Source: Oleiharenicola sp. (GTDB lineage: Bacteria; Verrucomicrobiota; Verrucomicrobiia; Opitutales; Opitutaceae). Taken from it: a DNA stretch of 64,000 nucleotides. The notes beneath the pieces were generated by a model. It was not told where the DNA came from, did not search any database, and was given only the letters and a program-made list of their open reading frames with translations. Both the position numbers and the translations under genes were made by a program. The DNA lies in the NCBI GenBank assembly GCA_025363455.1, contig JANYDW010000068.1, positions 1 to 64,000 of the forward strand, in the 5' to 3' direction. Positions 28,036-36,508 of the stretch are shown in pieces (within the stretch, counting starts at the first letter, position 1; every line of letters begins with the position of its first letter).

Positions 28036-28109
28036 TGCCTGATGGTGTAATGGTAGCACAGGCGACTTTGACTCGCCTAGTCATGGTTCGAATCCATGTC
28101 GGGCAGCCA
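28036..28109 (+). tRNA. tRNA-Gln (anticodon TTG)
   Basis: Acceptor arms TGCCTGA and TCGGGCA pair with one G-U. The D arm is GGTGTAATGGTAGCAC-like, the anticodon stem GGCGA/TCGCC closes a 7-base loop CTTTGAC with anticodon TTG, and the T arm has GGTTCGAATCC. Discriminator G and an encoded CCA end the gene. Its 3' end (CGGGCAGCCATTCGACGC) is repeated at 28588-28605. Confidence 0.95.
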
Positions 28110-28117
28110 TTCGACGC
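28100..28117 (+). repeat. Direct repeat at the tRNA-Gln 3' end (att-like copy 1)
   Basis: 18 bases CGGGCAGCCATTCGACGC spanning the acceptor 3' strand, CCA and 8 downstream bases. An identical copy lies at 28588-28605, 488 bp away, and the two flank the GIY-YIG gene. Confidence 0.8.
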
Positions 28118-28168
28118 GCCGCCCAAGCGCGGCTTGCTCATGGCCTGCGGCCGGCAGACACGAATGAC

Positions 28169-28528
28169 ATGAACGTGTTGATCGCCGAAGCGCGGCGAAT
28201 GGCCCTGAGCAAGGGCCAACGGCCCGCGTCGAAGGGCACGTGCGTAGTCTATTTTCTCCGCCTGCGTTCTGACGCGCTCTACATTGGTGCGACTAAGGAT
28301 CTTGAGCAGCGCCTCGAGGACCATTTTTCGGGCCAAGCGTGTCGGACTACGGAGCTGGATCCGCCGATCATATTCCTACGTTTTGAGGTCTTCGGAAGCT
28401 TGACCGAAGCCCGGACTCGCGAAGCTCAACTCAAACGGTGGACGCGAGCGAAGAAGGAAGCGTTGGTAAAGGACGACTTGGAGAGCCTTCACATGCTCAG
28501 CAAGTCTCGCGAATCGCGAAACTGCTAA
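28169..28528 (+). CDS. GIY-YIG nuclease-domain protein
   Basis: A 119-residue protein with a GIY-YIG domain: VYFLRLRSDALYIGATKDLEQRL (the GIY strand reads VYF, the YIG reads YIG), a conserved Arg in QRLEDHFSGQ, and the metal-binding Glu in EARTREAQLKRWTR. The small YhbQ/UvrC-like version is typical of free-standing members. It lies between two copies of the tRNA-Gln 3' end and is less GC-rich than its neighbours, which suggests a small mobile or duplicating unit. The N-terminal 20 residues lie before the domain; ATG at residue 11 is another possible start. Confidence 0.88.
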   Translation: MNVLIAEARRMALSKGQRPASKGTCVVYFLRLRSDALYIGATKDLEQRLEDHFSGQACRTTELDPPIIFLRFEVFGSLTEARTREAQLKRWTRAKKEALVKDDLESLHMLSKSRESRNC

Positions 28529-28587
28529 ACCCGCAGAATTCAAAACGCGGACATTAGCCTCACGAAAGTTCGCATTTCCATCCGGAC

Positions 28588-28605
28588 CGGGCAGCCATTC
28601 GACGC
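28588..28605 (+). repeat. Direct repeat of the tRNA-Gln 3' end (att-like copy 2)
   Basis: Identical to 28100-28117. The bases in front (TTCGCATTTCCATCC) look like a decayed T arm, so this may be the remnant of a duplicated tRNA end rather than just a short att core. Confidence 0.75.
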
Positions 28606-28698
28606 ACCTTGGTGACCATCGGTCGGGTCTACACCAAAGTTCGGGCGGGCCGTCGCTGCTGGATTGAACTGTCCGCTGCCTTACGCTTGGGTGGTGGC

Positions 28699-29478
28699 AT
28701 GTCCCCTGCCCCCAGTGTGCTCGATCTGGCCAAAATGATCGACCACTCGCTGCTGCACCCGACGATGACCGACGCCCAGCTGCGTGACGGTCTCGACGTA
28801 GCCCGGCGCTGCGCCTGCGCCACCGCCTGCGTGAAACCCTACGCGGTGCCGATGGCTACCGCCGCCCTAGCCGGGACCGGCGTCGGGGTGTGCGCCGTCG
28901 TCGGTTTCCCCCATGGCAACAGCCATCCCGGCCTGATCGCGGCCGAGGCCATCCGCGCCATCGCGGACGGCGCCACCGAAATCGACATGGTGGCCAACGC
29001 CGGCAAGGTGCTGGGCGGCGACTGGATCTGGGTCTTGGACCAGATCCAGATGGTCAACAATGCCTGCGTTTCCCGCGGCGCGCTGCTCAAGGTGATTTTC
29101 GAAAACGACTACCTGCAGGACGCGCACATCATCCGGCTCTGTGAAATCTGCACCGACCTCGGGGTGGCCTTCGTCAAGACCTCCACCGGCTATGGATTCG
29201 TGAAGCAGACCAACGGTGACTACAACTACCGCGGCGCCACCGAGCCTCACCTCCGGCTCATGCGCCAGCACAGCGGACCCAAGGTGCAGCTCAAGGCCGC
29301 GGGCGGCGTCCGCACCCTCGCCGACCTGCTGAAGGTCCGCGCACTCGGGGTCACCCGCATTGGTGCGACCGCCACCGAGGCGATTCTCACCGAGGCCATC
29401 CGCCGCGGCTTGCCCGGGCCCGCGCCCGCGGGCCTGGATCCGGCTCAAACGGGCCGCTCCAGTCCGGCCGGTTACTGA
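28699..29478 (+). CDS. deoC: Deoxyribose-phosphate aldolase
   Basis: A 259-residue class I aldolase that splits 2-deoxyribose 5-phosphate to glyceraldehyde 3-phosphate and acetaldehyde. Family landmarks are all visible: MIDHSLLHPTMTD at the start, VCAVVGFPHGN, the Schiff-base Lys in FVKTSTGYG, and the second Lys in QLKAAGGVRT. ATEIDMVAN is the usual active-site Asp segment. The ATG at 28699 is used because the family starts here; the frame is open further upstream through the tRNA-derived repeat. It precedes two glycosidase genes on the same strand, spaced 38 bp from the first, and may be co-transcribed with them. Confidence 0.95.
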   Translation: MSPAPSVLDLAKMIDHSLLHPTMTDAQLRDGLDVARRCACATACVKPYAVPMATAALAGTGVGVCAVVGFPHGNSHPGLIAAEAIRAIADGATEIDMVANAGKVLGGDWIWVLDQIQMVNNACVSRGALLKVIFENDYLQDAHIIRLCEICTDLGVAFVKTSTGYGFVKQTNGDYNYRGATEPHLRLMRQHSGPKVQLKAAGGVRTLADLLKVRALGVTRIGATATEAILTEAIRRGLPGPAPAGLDPAQTGRSSPAGY

Positions 29479-29516
29479 TCAATTTTCTCTGCCGCCCCAT
29501 TTCCCTCCCGTCCTTT

Positions 29517-31481
29517 ATGAAATATCCATCCTCCCTGCTGGCCCTGTTGCTGCCGGTGTCGCTGCTGGCGGCACCCGCCCACCACCTCAAGTCCCCCGAT
29601 GGCCGCATCGAGGTAACGGTCGAGTTGTCGTCGAAGATCTACTATGCGGTGAACTTTGGCGCGATCCCCCTGCTCAAGCCGAGCCCGCTCTCCCTCGAGC
29701 TTGGGGACGGGACCATTCTCGGCGCCAAGCCGGTGCTCAAGGGCGCGCAACCGCGGGAACAACGCGGCGAGATCAGCCTGCCGTGGGGCAACAGCAAGGT
29801 CCTGCCCGAGCTCTACAATGAAATGGAGCTCAGTTTCGCGGGCGATTTCTCCGTCGTGTTCCGCGCCTACAACGACGGCGTCGCGTACCGGTTCCGTACC
29901 GCCCGGCCCGGCGACCTGATCGTGCGCGCCGAGGAACTGCAGTGGAATCTCAGCGCGGGCGGCCAGGTCTGGGGCACGGACTACAACACCATGGCCAGCT
30001 CCTTCGAGGGCCTCTACGCGAAAACATCCTTCGCCGACTGGAAGGCCGGCAACTACGCCTACTCGCCCATCCTGATCGAGCACCCCGCCGGCCCGCGCCT
30101 GCTGCTCTGTGACGCCGACCTGAGCGACTACCCCGGCCTCTACCTGCAAAAACGCGGGGAGACCAACCGCCAGGAAGTCCGCGGGCTGTTTCCGAAATAC
30201 CCGAAAGCCAGCCAGCCCGGCGGGTGGTGCCATTTCAACAACGTGGTGACCGCGACCGAGGACTACCTTGCGAAAACCAAGGGCACGCGGGATTTCCCGT
30301 GGCGCGTCACCGTCATTGCCGCGTCCGATCGCGAGCTGCTCGACAGCACGCTGGTCATGAAACTCGGGCGACCCTCCCAAATAACCGACACCGCCTGGCT
30401 GCAACCGGGCAAGGCATCCTGGGAGTGGTGGAACGACTGGAATCTTACCGGGGTGAATTTCAAGACCGGCATCAACACCGAGACCTACCGCCACTACGTC
30501 GATTTCGCCGCCGAAAACAAGCTGGCCTATCTCGTCGTCGATGAAGGCTGGTCGGACGCCTACGACATGGCCCTGGCCAACCCGGAACTCGATATCAAGG
30601 CCGTCGCCGACTACGCCCGCACCAAGGGCGTGAAGCTCATCCTCTGGTGCACGTGGCGCACCTTGACGGAACAGTGGGACTCCGCCTTCGCGCGCTTTAG
30701 CGAGCTGGGCGTCGCCGGCATCAAGGTCGACTTTTTCGACCGCGACGACCAAGTGGCCGTCGCCAGCATGGAGGCGATCGCCCGCGAGGCGGCCACGCGG
30801 CACCTCGTCGTGGATTTTCACGGCGCGCGTCCTCTCCCCGGCCTCGCGCGCACCTGGCCGAACATCTTCAACTTCGAGGGCGTCCGCGGCAACGAATACA
30901 ACAAGTTCAGCAAGGAGCCCCCGCATCCCGCCTACAACGCCACCCTGCCCTTCACGCGCGGGCTGGTGGCGACGATGGACTTCACGCCCGGCGCCATGCG
31001 CAACGTCGCGGCCTCGGACTATGTCCAGAGCAATTCCCTGCCCATGACCATCGGTACCCGCTGCCACCAGCTGGCCATGTTTGTGGTCTACAGCGCCCCG
31101 CTCCAGATGCTCTGCGATTCCCCCAGCGCCTACCGCTCGGCCCCGGATTACCTGCAATTTCTCAGCACCATCCCGGCAACCTGGGATGAAAGCCGCGCCC
31201 TGGAGTCCCGCGTCGGCGAACAGGCTGTCATCGCCCGCCGCAGCGGGACCACCTGGTACGTCGGCGCGCTGGGCGGCGCCGGCGCGCGGAATCTCAGCCT
31301 CGATCTCGGTTTCCTCGGCGCCGGGCCCCATCGCGCCACCCTCGTGAGTGACGCCGTGAACGCGGACAAGCTGCCGACGGACTATCGCATCCAGACCCTG
31401 AACATCGAAGCCGGCAAGCCGCTCGAGGTGAGTCTCGCGCCCGGTGGCGGCGCGGTGCTGAAAATCGAGCCAGCCCGTTAA
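29517..31481 (+). CDS. Glycoside hydrolase family 97, secreted (alpha-galactosidase/alpha-glucosidase)
   Basis: A 654-residue exported enzyme with a signal peptide (residues 1-18). It follows the GH97 layout: N-terminal beta-sandwich (SPDGRIEVTVEL, FSVVFRAYNDGVAYRF), a catalytic TIM barrel and a C-terminal beta domain. In the barrel, ASWEWWNDWN, LAYLVVDEGWSD, GVKLILWCTWR and GIKVDFFDRDDQ are the conserved strands; the Asp of KVDFF is in the position of the nucleophile used by the retaining branch, so an alpha-galactosidase-type enzyme is more likely than the inverting SusB type. EGVRGNEYN follows. It would cut alpha-linked sugars from plant or bacterial polymers outside the cytoplasm. Confidence 0.92.
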   Translation: MKYPSSLLALLLPVSLLAAPAHHLKSPDGRIEVTVELSSKIYYAVNFGAIPLLKPSPLSLELGDGTILGAKPVLKGAQPREQRGEISLPWGNSKVLPELYNEMELSFAGDFSVVFRAYNDGVAYRFRTARPGDLIVRAEELQWNLSAGGQVWGTDYNTMASSFEGLYAKTSFADWKAGNYAYSPILIEHPAGPRLLLCDADLSDYPGLYLQKRGETNRQEVRGLFPKYPKASQPGGWCHFNNVVTATEDYLAKTKGTRDFPWRVTVIAASDRELLDSTLVMKLGRPSQITDTAWLQPGKASWEWWNDWNLTGVNFKTGINTETYRHYVDFAAENKLAYLVVDEGWSDAYDMALANPELDIKAVADYARTKGVKLILWCTWRTLTEQWDSAFARFSELGVAGIKVDFFDRDDQVAVASMEAIAREAATRHLVVDFHGARPLPGLARTWPNIFNFEGVRGNEYNKFSKEPPHPAYNATLPFTRGLVATMDFTPGAMRNVAASDYVQSNSLPMTIGTRCHQLAMFVVYSAPLQMLCDSPSAYRSAPDYLQFLSTIPATWDESRALESRVGEQAVIARRSGTTWYVGALGGAGARNLSLDLGFLGAGPHRATLVSDAVNADKLPTDYRIQTLNIEAGKPLEVSLAPGGGAVLKIEPAR

Positions 31482-31502
31482 CCCCTAGATCCTGTGACGA
31501 CC

Positions 31503-32981
31503 ATGAAAACTTATCCCCTCCTCTGCGTGAGTCTCGGACTGCTGGGTCTGGCCCCGGCCGTCGCCCCGGCCAACCCACCCTACGCGCCCAACTGGGAATC
31601 CCTCGACCGGCGGCCCATGCCGACGTGGTATCTCGACGCCAAGTTCGGCGTGTTCATCCACTGGGGCGTGTATTCCGTGCCGGCTTGGGGCCAGGTGGGC
31701 GAATACGCTGAATGGTACTGGAACCGGCTGGCCACGAAGGACGCGAAGTGGGCGGCCTCACGGGAGTTTCACGCCAGGAACTACGGCGCCAACTTCGACT
31801 ACATGGACTTCGCGCCGAAATTCACCGCGGAATTGTTCGATGCGAACCGCTGGGCCGATCTCTTCGCCCGCGCCGGCATCAAGTATGTCGTCCCCACCTC
31901 CAAACACCACGAGGGTTTCGCTCTCTGGCCCAGCGCCGAGGCCAGCCGCACCTGGGGCCGGCCATGGAACGCCGCCGAAATCGGCCCGAAGCGCGACCTC
32001 ATGCGCGAACTCGCGGATGCCACCCGGGCGGCGGGCTTGAAATTCGGTTTCTATTATTCCCTGTACGAATGGTACAATCCGCTCTGGCTGAAGGACCGCC
32101 CCAGCTACGTCGCCGAACACATGTTCCCGCAGTTCAAGGACGTCGTCACCCGCTACCAACCCGCCATTATATTCAGCGACGGCGAATGGGAGATGTCGTC
32201 CAAAGACTGGCGCAGCGAAGAGCTGCTGGCGTGGCTCTTCAATGATTCGCCCGCGAAAAACGAGGTCGTCGTCAACGACCGTTGGGGGAAGGACACCCGC
32301 CACAAGCACGGCGGCTACTACACCACGGAGTACGCCGCGGGCATGCAGGACGACTCCCATGCGTGGGAGGAAAGCCGTGGGATGGCCTTTTCGTACGGCT
32401 ATAACCGGGCCGAGCGCGTGGATGACTACAAGACCGGCCGGGAATTCATTCTGGTGCTCATCGACCTCGTCAGCCGCGGCGGCAACCTCCTCCTCGACAT
32501 CGGGCCGGCCGCCGACGGCACGATCCCGCCGCTCATGGAACTGCGCCTCCTCGAGATCGGCGACTGGCTCAAGGTCAATGGCGAGGCCATCTATGGCACG
32601 CGCTTCGCCGGCCGCTCGTGCCAGTGGACCGAGGGCGAGCAACCGAAGCAGGAGTACGGCGAATTCATGGTGAAATATAGGCTGCTCGACCAGGTTGGGC
32701 AGAAGCCGAAGGACGGACGCGCCGTGAAACAGGTCTTCTTCACCCGGAAGCCCGACGCGCTCTACGCCATCACGGCCGGCTGGCCGGGCAAGGAGCTCGT
32801 CCTGCGCGGCGTCCAAGTCCCCGCCGGTGCCGCCGTCACGCTGCTGGGAGTGCCCGGCGCGCTGAAAACTTCCGCCCGCGGCGACACCTTGACGATCACC
32901 ATGCCGGAACTTGGCCCGGAAGATGCGCCTTGCCGCCACGCGTTCGCCTTCAAGATCACCGGCGGCTCGGTGCTGCCCTGA
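31503..32981 (+). CDS. Alpha-L-fucosidase, glycoside hydrolase family 29, secreted
   Basis: A 492-residue exported enzyme with a signal peptide (MKTYPLLCVSLGLLGLAPAVAPA). GH29 signatures: WYLDAKFGVFIHWGVYSVPAWG near the mature N-terminus, YVVPTSKHHEGFALWPS, LKFGFYYSLYEWYNP and the nucleophile Asp in IIFSDGEWEM. A C-terminal beta-sandwich ends the chain. It releases fucose from glycans in the periplasm or outside. It follows the GH97 gene by 21 bp and probably shares its transcript. A GTG three codons upstream is also in frame; the ATG at 31503 starts the signal peptide properly. Confidence 0.93.
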   Translation: MKTYPLLCVSLGLLGLAPAVAPANPPYAPNWESLDRRPMPTWYLDAKFGVFIHWGVYSVPAWGQVGEYAEWYWNRLATKDAKWAASREFHARNYGANFDYMDFAPKFTAELFDANRWADLFARAGIKYVVPTSKHHEGFALWPSAEASRTWGRPWNAAEIGPKRDLMRELADATRAAGLKFGFYYSLYEWYNPLWLKDRPSYVAEHMFPQFKDVVTRYQPAIIFSDGEWEMSSKDWRSEELLAWLFNDSPAKNEVVVNDRWGKDTRHKHGGYYTTEYAAGMQDDSHAWEESRGMAFSYGYNRAERVDDYKTGREFILVLIDLVSRGGNLLLDIGPAADGTIPPLMELRLLEIGDWLKVNGEAIYGTRFAGRSCQWTEGEQPKQEYGEFMVKYRLLDQVGQKPKDGRAVKQVFFTRKPDALYAITAGWPGKELVLRGVQVPAGAAVTLLGVPGALKTSARGDTLTITMPELGPEDAPCRHAFAFKITGGSVLP

Positions 32982-33138
32982 TTTTAGCCGGGGGAAACCG
33001 CGTCCCTTTTCTCCGGCGGCTCGCCTCCGCCGGCCCGAGGCGGGACTTTCAATTCCCTTTGCTCCCCGCGCGCAGAATCAATTTCCCTTAGGCCATGACC
33101 CCATGGCAACGGCCTGCCGTCAGGAGTAAGGTTGTCGC

Positions 33139-33609
33139 ATGACAAACAAAACTCTCCTGCGCGCCGGCCTCCTGGCCGGTTCCGTCCTTCTGACCACTCT
33201 CGGCGGTTGCATGACCGCCGGTTCCGGTCGGAGCGCCCATTATCCCACCCGGCCCGCGGTGCAGGCCTCGTTGATGGTCGAGGACGACTACGATTACTAC
33301 CCGCGCTACGAGATCTACTACAGCCGCCACCGGAACGAATATATCTATCGCGACGCCAGCGCCTGGGTCCGGCGCTCCGACCTGCAGGGCATCACGCTGG
33401 CCATGCTGGAGTCCGGCCCGGTCGTGCGCATGGATTTTCATGACTCGCCGGAGTTTCATCACAGCGGCATCGTCCAGCGTTTTCCCCGGAATTGGGAACA
33501 ACCGGGCCGGAACCACAACGACAAGAACCGCCACCGGGACGACGAGCGGGACGAGAAGAGAGGCAAGCAAAAGGACGACGACAAGAGGTCCGACCAGCGG
33601 TCGAACTGA
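33139..33609 (+). CDS. Small lipoprotein with charged C-terminus
   Basis: A 156-residue lipoprotein: residues 1-23 end in a lipobox (TTLGGC). The middle is Tyr-rich (DDYDYYPRYEIYYSRHRNEYIYRD), and the last 40 residues are almost all charged (NDKNRHRDDERDEKRGKQKDDDK), so the C-terminus is likely disordered. AGGAGTAAGG is a good ribosome-binding site upstream of the ATG. The Tyr-rich section resembles small periplasmic stress proteins of this phylum. The function is unknown. A motif ACCCCATGG lies about 35 bases upstream, similar to motifs in other leaders of this region. Confidence 0.78.
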   Translation: MTNKTLLRAGLLAGSVLLTTLGGCMTAGSGRSAHYPTRPAVQASLMVEDDYDYYPRYEIYYSRHRNEYIYRDASAWVRRSDLQGITLAMLESGPVVRMDFHDSPEFHHSGIVQRFPRNWEQPGRNHNDKNRHRDDERDEKRGKQKDDDKRSDQRSN

Positions 33610-33771
33610 CTGATACGCGCCCGGCGACGCTACGTCGGATCGGTTGGACTTTCCCTGAATTCTCTCGCCGAGTTCCTCCCTGTATTTGGAGCCGCCATGG
33701 GGTGAACACCGTAACCGTCTGTCTCGTTATACCCCATACCGGTCTGGCCCCGCGGCGACTATGTTAGCAGG

Positions 33772-34077
33772 ATGACCCGCCATGACCCAGACCCGCTGCC
33801 CTCGCGCTTGAAGCACCTCATTGCCGCGCAGTTCCGGCTCGATCGGCCGGAGCTGGATAAAATCCCAGACCACGCACCACTCATCGGCGGCTCCCTCGGT
33901 CTCGACTCCCTCGACGCACTGGAACTCGCCATCTGCGTGGAGGAGCAATTCGGCATCACGATCCAGAGCCAGGCGGAATCGCTCCACGCTTTCGCGAGCA
34001 TCGACTCTCTCACCCACTTTGTCGGGGCCCGCCTGGCGGCCAAGGCGGAATGTGCTTCCGGTCAGTCAGCCGCCTGA
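33772..34077 (+). CDS. Acyl carrier protein, stand-alone
   Basis: A 101-residue ACP with the phosphopantetheine site LGLDSLDALEL (Ser46) and the usual helical bundle. It is similar to the ACP at 38171-38437 (both have LGLDSLDALEL and a following VEEQFGI/IEREFGV), so it could serve the same polyketide locus, although three unrelated genes lie between. It stands alone with dodecin 100 bp downstream. The C-terminal tail AECASGQSAA is unusual. Confidence 0.9.
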   Translation: MTRHDPDPLPSRLKHLIAAQFRLDRPELDKIPDHAPLIGGSLGLDSLDALELAICVEEQFGITIQSQAESLHAFASIDSLTHFVGARLAAKAECASGQSAA

Positions 34078-34176
34078 TCCGCGGCGGGGCCGGAGGCGCG
34101 CAACCCCTTCGCCTGCCATCCCGACGCGAATAAAAAAAAGAATCAGAACCACCCCTCATGACCACACTCGTAAACC

Positions 34177-34386
34177 ATGAAAAACCATATTTATAAACTC
34201 ATCGAAATCACCGGCACCTCGACCATCTCCAGCGAGGATGCCGTGGTGCGGGCCCTCAAGCGCGCGCATAAATCCATCCGGAATCTGGCCTGGTTCGAGG
34301 TCAAGGAAACCCGCGGCAGCATCGCCAAGGGGAAAGTCCTCCACTGGCAGGTAACCCTCAAAGTGGGCTTCACCCTGGAAGGCTGA
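34177..34386 (+). CDS. Dodecin (flavin-binding)
   Basis: A 69-residue dodecin: MKNHIYKLIEITGTSTISSE, then AVVRALKRAHKSIRNLAWFEV, with the flavin-stacking Trp in LAWFEV and the closing strand WQVTLKVGFTLEG. Dodecamers store or buffer flavins and suppress flavin photo- and redox-damage. It precedes a ferritin-like gene by 64 bp; the two could form a stress-protective unit. Confidence 0.95.
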   Translation: MKNHIYKLIEITGTSTISSEDAVVRALKRAHKSIRNLAWFEVKETRGSIAKGKVLHWQVTLKVGFTLEG

Positions 34387-34450
34387 ACCCCTTTCCGGCA
34401 GAAGAACCGCCGAAAGCGGCAGCCGGCACGACCCATTCACCAAATTCTTT

Positions 34451-34939
34451 ATGTCAAAAAACGACCAGACCACCGGAATGAATATCTCCCGCGCCCGCAT
34501 GATCCAACTCCTGAACGAGGATCTCGCGGGGGAGTACCAGGCCATCATTGCCTACACCGTCTACAGCCAGGTCATCAAGGGGGCGCAATACACCGGCATC
34601 GCGAAGGAACTGGAGCAGCATGCGGCCGAGGAATTGGAACACGCCATCAAGATTGCCAAGCAGATCGATTATCTGGGGGGCATGCCCGGCGTGACGCCCA
34701 AGCCGGTCAAAACTTCCCCCGACGCTGTCACCATGCTGCGCGCGGACCTGGAGAACGAACGAGCCACCGTCGGCCGTTATCGCGAGCGCATCCTCCAGGC
34801 GGAAGCGATGGGTGAGTTTGCTTTGAGCGAGGTCTTGCGCGGCATCATCGTGCAGGAGCAGGACCACGAAATTGATCGCAGTGCGGCTTTGGGCATCGAT
34901 GTACCGCTTCCCATCCCGCCAGCGGGGCGAGCCTCGTAA
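34451..34939 (+). CDS. Ferritin-like/bacterioferritin-type protein
   Basis: A 162-residue four-helix bundle. The metal ligands appear in the right order: Glu in LAGEYQAIIAYTVYSQ, Glu and His in LEQHAAEELEHAIKIAK, Glu in LENERATVGRY, and Glu/His in IVQEQDHEIDR. This is the bacterioferritin/Dps-like branch used for iron oxidation and storage. No heme Met is obvious. It follows dodecin, giving an iron/flavin redox-protection pair. Confidence 0.88.
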   Translation: MSKNDQTTGMNISRARMIQLLNEDLAGEYQAIIAYTVYSQVIKGAQYTGIAKELEQHAAEELEHAIKIAKQIDYLGGMPGVTPKPVKTSPDAVTMLRADLENERATVGRYRERILQAEAMGEFALSEVLRGIIVQEQDHEIDRSAALGIDVPLPIPPAGRAS

Positions 34940-35057
34940 ACGCCCCGACCCGTGCTTGGGTTATTGACCGGCCCGTCAGTCGGGTAAGGCCCCATGGCCC
35001 GGCGCCACCAATTATATATAGTAGAGCCAACGTAAACCCGCCGTCCCCATCCTTCCC

Positions 35058-35562
35058 ATGAAATCCAACCACTTCGCCCTCCTCTTCGCCGCCTGCAGTC
35101 TGCTGCCTTTTTTCCACCGCCGGATGTGCGGAGAAGGCCAAGGTCACGGAGACCTCCCTGCCGGTGGGAAAACCGGTGGCCGTCACCCCCGCCCTCCCCG
35201 ATGCGCCGGTCGCCGAGAGTCCCGATGTCGCGACGGCCAGCTGGTCCGACCTCAAGGGTTACACCTATGATCAGCGCGACCTGTTTCTATCCAGTCTCAA
35301 GGGGCTCGAAGCCCGGGTCGATACCCAGATCTCCGAACTCGCGGCCAAACGCGCCGCCCTGGATGCCAGCAACACCAGCACCAAGGACTGGGATCTGACG
35401 ATGAAGGATATGAGCGAGGCGCGGACCAGCCTCAAGTCCACGAGTGACGATATGGCCAAGGCGAGCCGCGAAAATTGGGATCAGCTCAAGGAAAAAGTCG
35501 GCGTCTCATGGACCCGGACGCAGGACGCCTACGCCAAGGTCAAGGCCAGCACGACGAACTGA
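35058..35562 (+). CDS. Small lipoprotein gene with an apparent one-base frameshift
   Basis: The start MKSNHFALLFAACSLLPF at 35058 looks like a lipoprotein signal, but this frame soon leaves coding-like sequence. One base fewer in the six-T run at 35108-35113 would join it to the frame ending at 35562, giving a lipobox STAGC and a helical protein (DLKGYTYDQRDLFLSSLKG, VDTQISELAAKRAALDAS, MKDMSEARTSLKSTSDDMAK). That chain of about 165 residues resembles small stress lipoproteins of coiled-coil type. Either the gene is frameshifted, the run is a sequencing error, or a GTG start at 35164 is used without a signal. Confidence 0.6.
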
Positions 35563-35767
35563 GGGAGCTGACCGAGTAAGCCAGGCCCCCCCCCGGGGGC
35601 CGTCTTTCAGGCAACGCCATCCGGCGTACACCGGATCGTTGGGACGGGTTTTACCCCATGCCCGAGTAATGGTTTTTATTGGTAAACTCGGGTCATGAGA
35701 TACCAAAACTGCCGGCAAGCACGGCTTGCCGTGCCGGCCCGTGGGTGGTAAGCAACTCCTTGTCCCC

Positions 35768-36508
35768 ATGCTGCCCCATCCCACCCTGGCCACCCGCTAT
35801 GCCACCCCGGAGGCGAAACCTGAATTCGTCAACCGGCTGTTCGACGGTGGCGCCAAGCATTACGACGCCATCGTGGACTGGGGCTTCCTTCGCAGCGGGA
35901 CCTCCTACCGTCACTGGGTGCTGAAGCGGCACGGGTTGCTTCCCGGGGATCATCTTCTCGACGTCGCCTGCGGCACCGGCCTCGTGGCGGTCGAAGCGGC
36001 CAAGATCCTCGGCACCGCCCAAGCCATCACCTGCCTCGATCCCAGCGCCGGCATGCTGGCCGTCGCGCGGACCAAACTGCCGGCGCACTTCGTGCAGGCG
36101 CGGGCCGAAAAAATCCCGCTGGCGGACAACTCCTTTAATTTTCTCACCATGGGTTATGCCCTGCGGCATGTGACGAGCCTCACGGAGACCTTTCAGGAAT
36201 TTCACCGGGTCCTTAAGCCCGGCGGCAAATTGCTCATCCTCGAGGTCACCAAGCCCACCGGTCCCGCGGCCGGATTTCTCTTCCGGCTCTACTTCGGCCG
36301 GCTCTATCCGTTTCTCACCCGGCTTTTCACCCGCAGCAACGAGGCGCAGGACATGATGCGCTACTACTGGGAGACGATGGACACCTGCGTCCCGCCATCC
36401 GCGGTGCTCGGCGCGCTCGCGGCCGCGGGTTTCACCGCCGTGAAACGCGATGCCGCTCTCGGCCTGTTTAGCGAATACTCGGCCGTAAAATCTAATCCTC
36501 TCCCATGA
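35768..36508 (+). CDS. UbiE-like SAM-dependent methyltransferase
   Basis: A 246-residue class I methyltransferase: DHLLDVACGTGLVAVEAAKI (SAM motif I), AITCLDPSAGMLAVARTKL (motif II), then AEKIPLADNSFNFLTMGYALRHVTS and LKPGGKLLILEVTKP, the usual UbiE/COQ5 features. It opens the polyketide locus and overlaps the next ACP gene by an ATGA stop/start, which argues that it acts on the product of that locus, as the head-group methyltransferase in aryl polyene clusters does. The ATG at 35768 is preferred, since the frame upstream lacks conserved sequence. Confidence 0.88.
   Translation: MLPHPTLATRYATPEAKPEFVNRLFDGGAKHYDAIVDWGFLRSGTSYRHWVLKRHGLLPGDHLLDVACGTGLVAVEAAKILGTAQAITCLDPSAGMLAVARTKLPAHFVQARAEKIPLADNSFNFLTMGYALRHVTSLTETFQEFHRVLKPGGKLLILEVTKPTGPAAGFLFRLYFGRLYPFLTRLFTRSNEAQDMMRYYWETMDTCVPPSAVLGALAAAGFTAVKRDAALGLFSEYSAVKSNPLP

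Noticed and set aside
29472-31331. Long minus-strand open frame opposite GH97
   Set aside because: The GH97 motifs and signal peptide are on the plus strand; the antisense frame is a composition effect.
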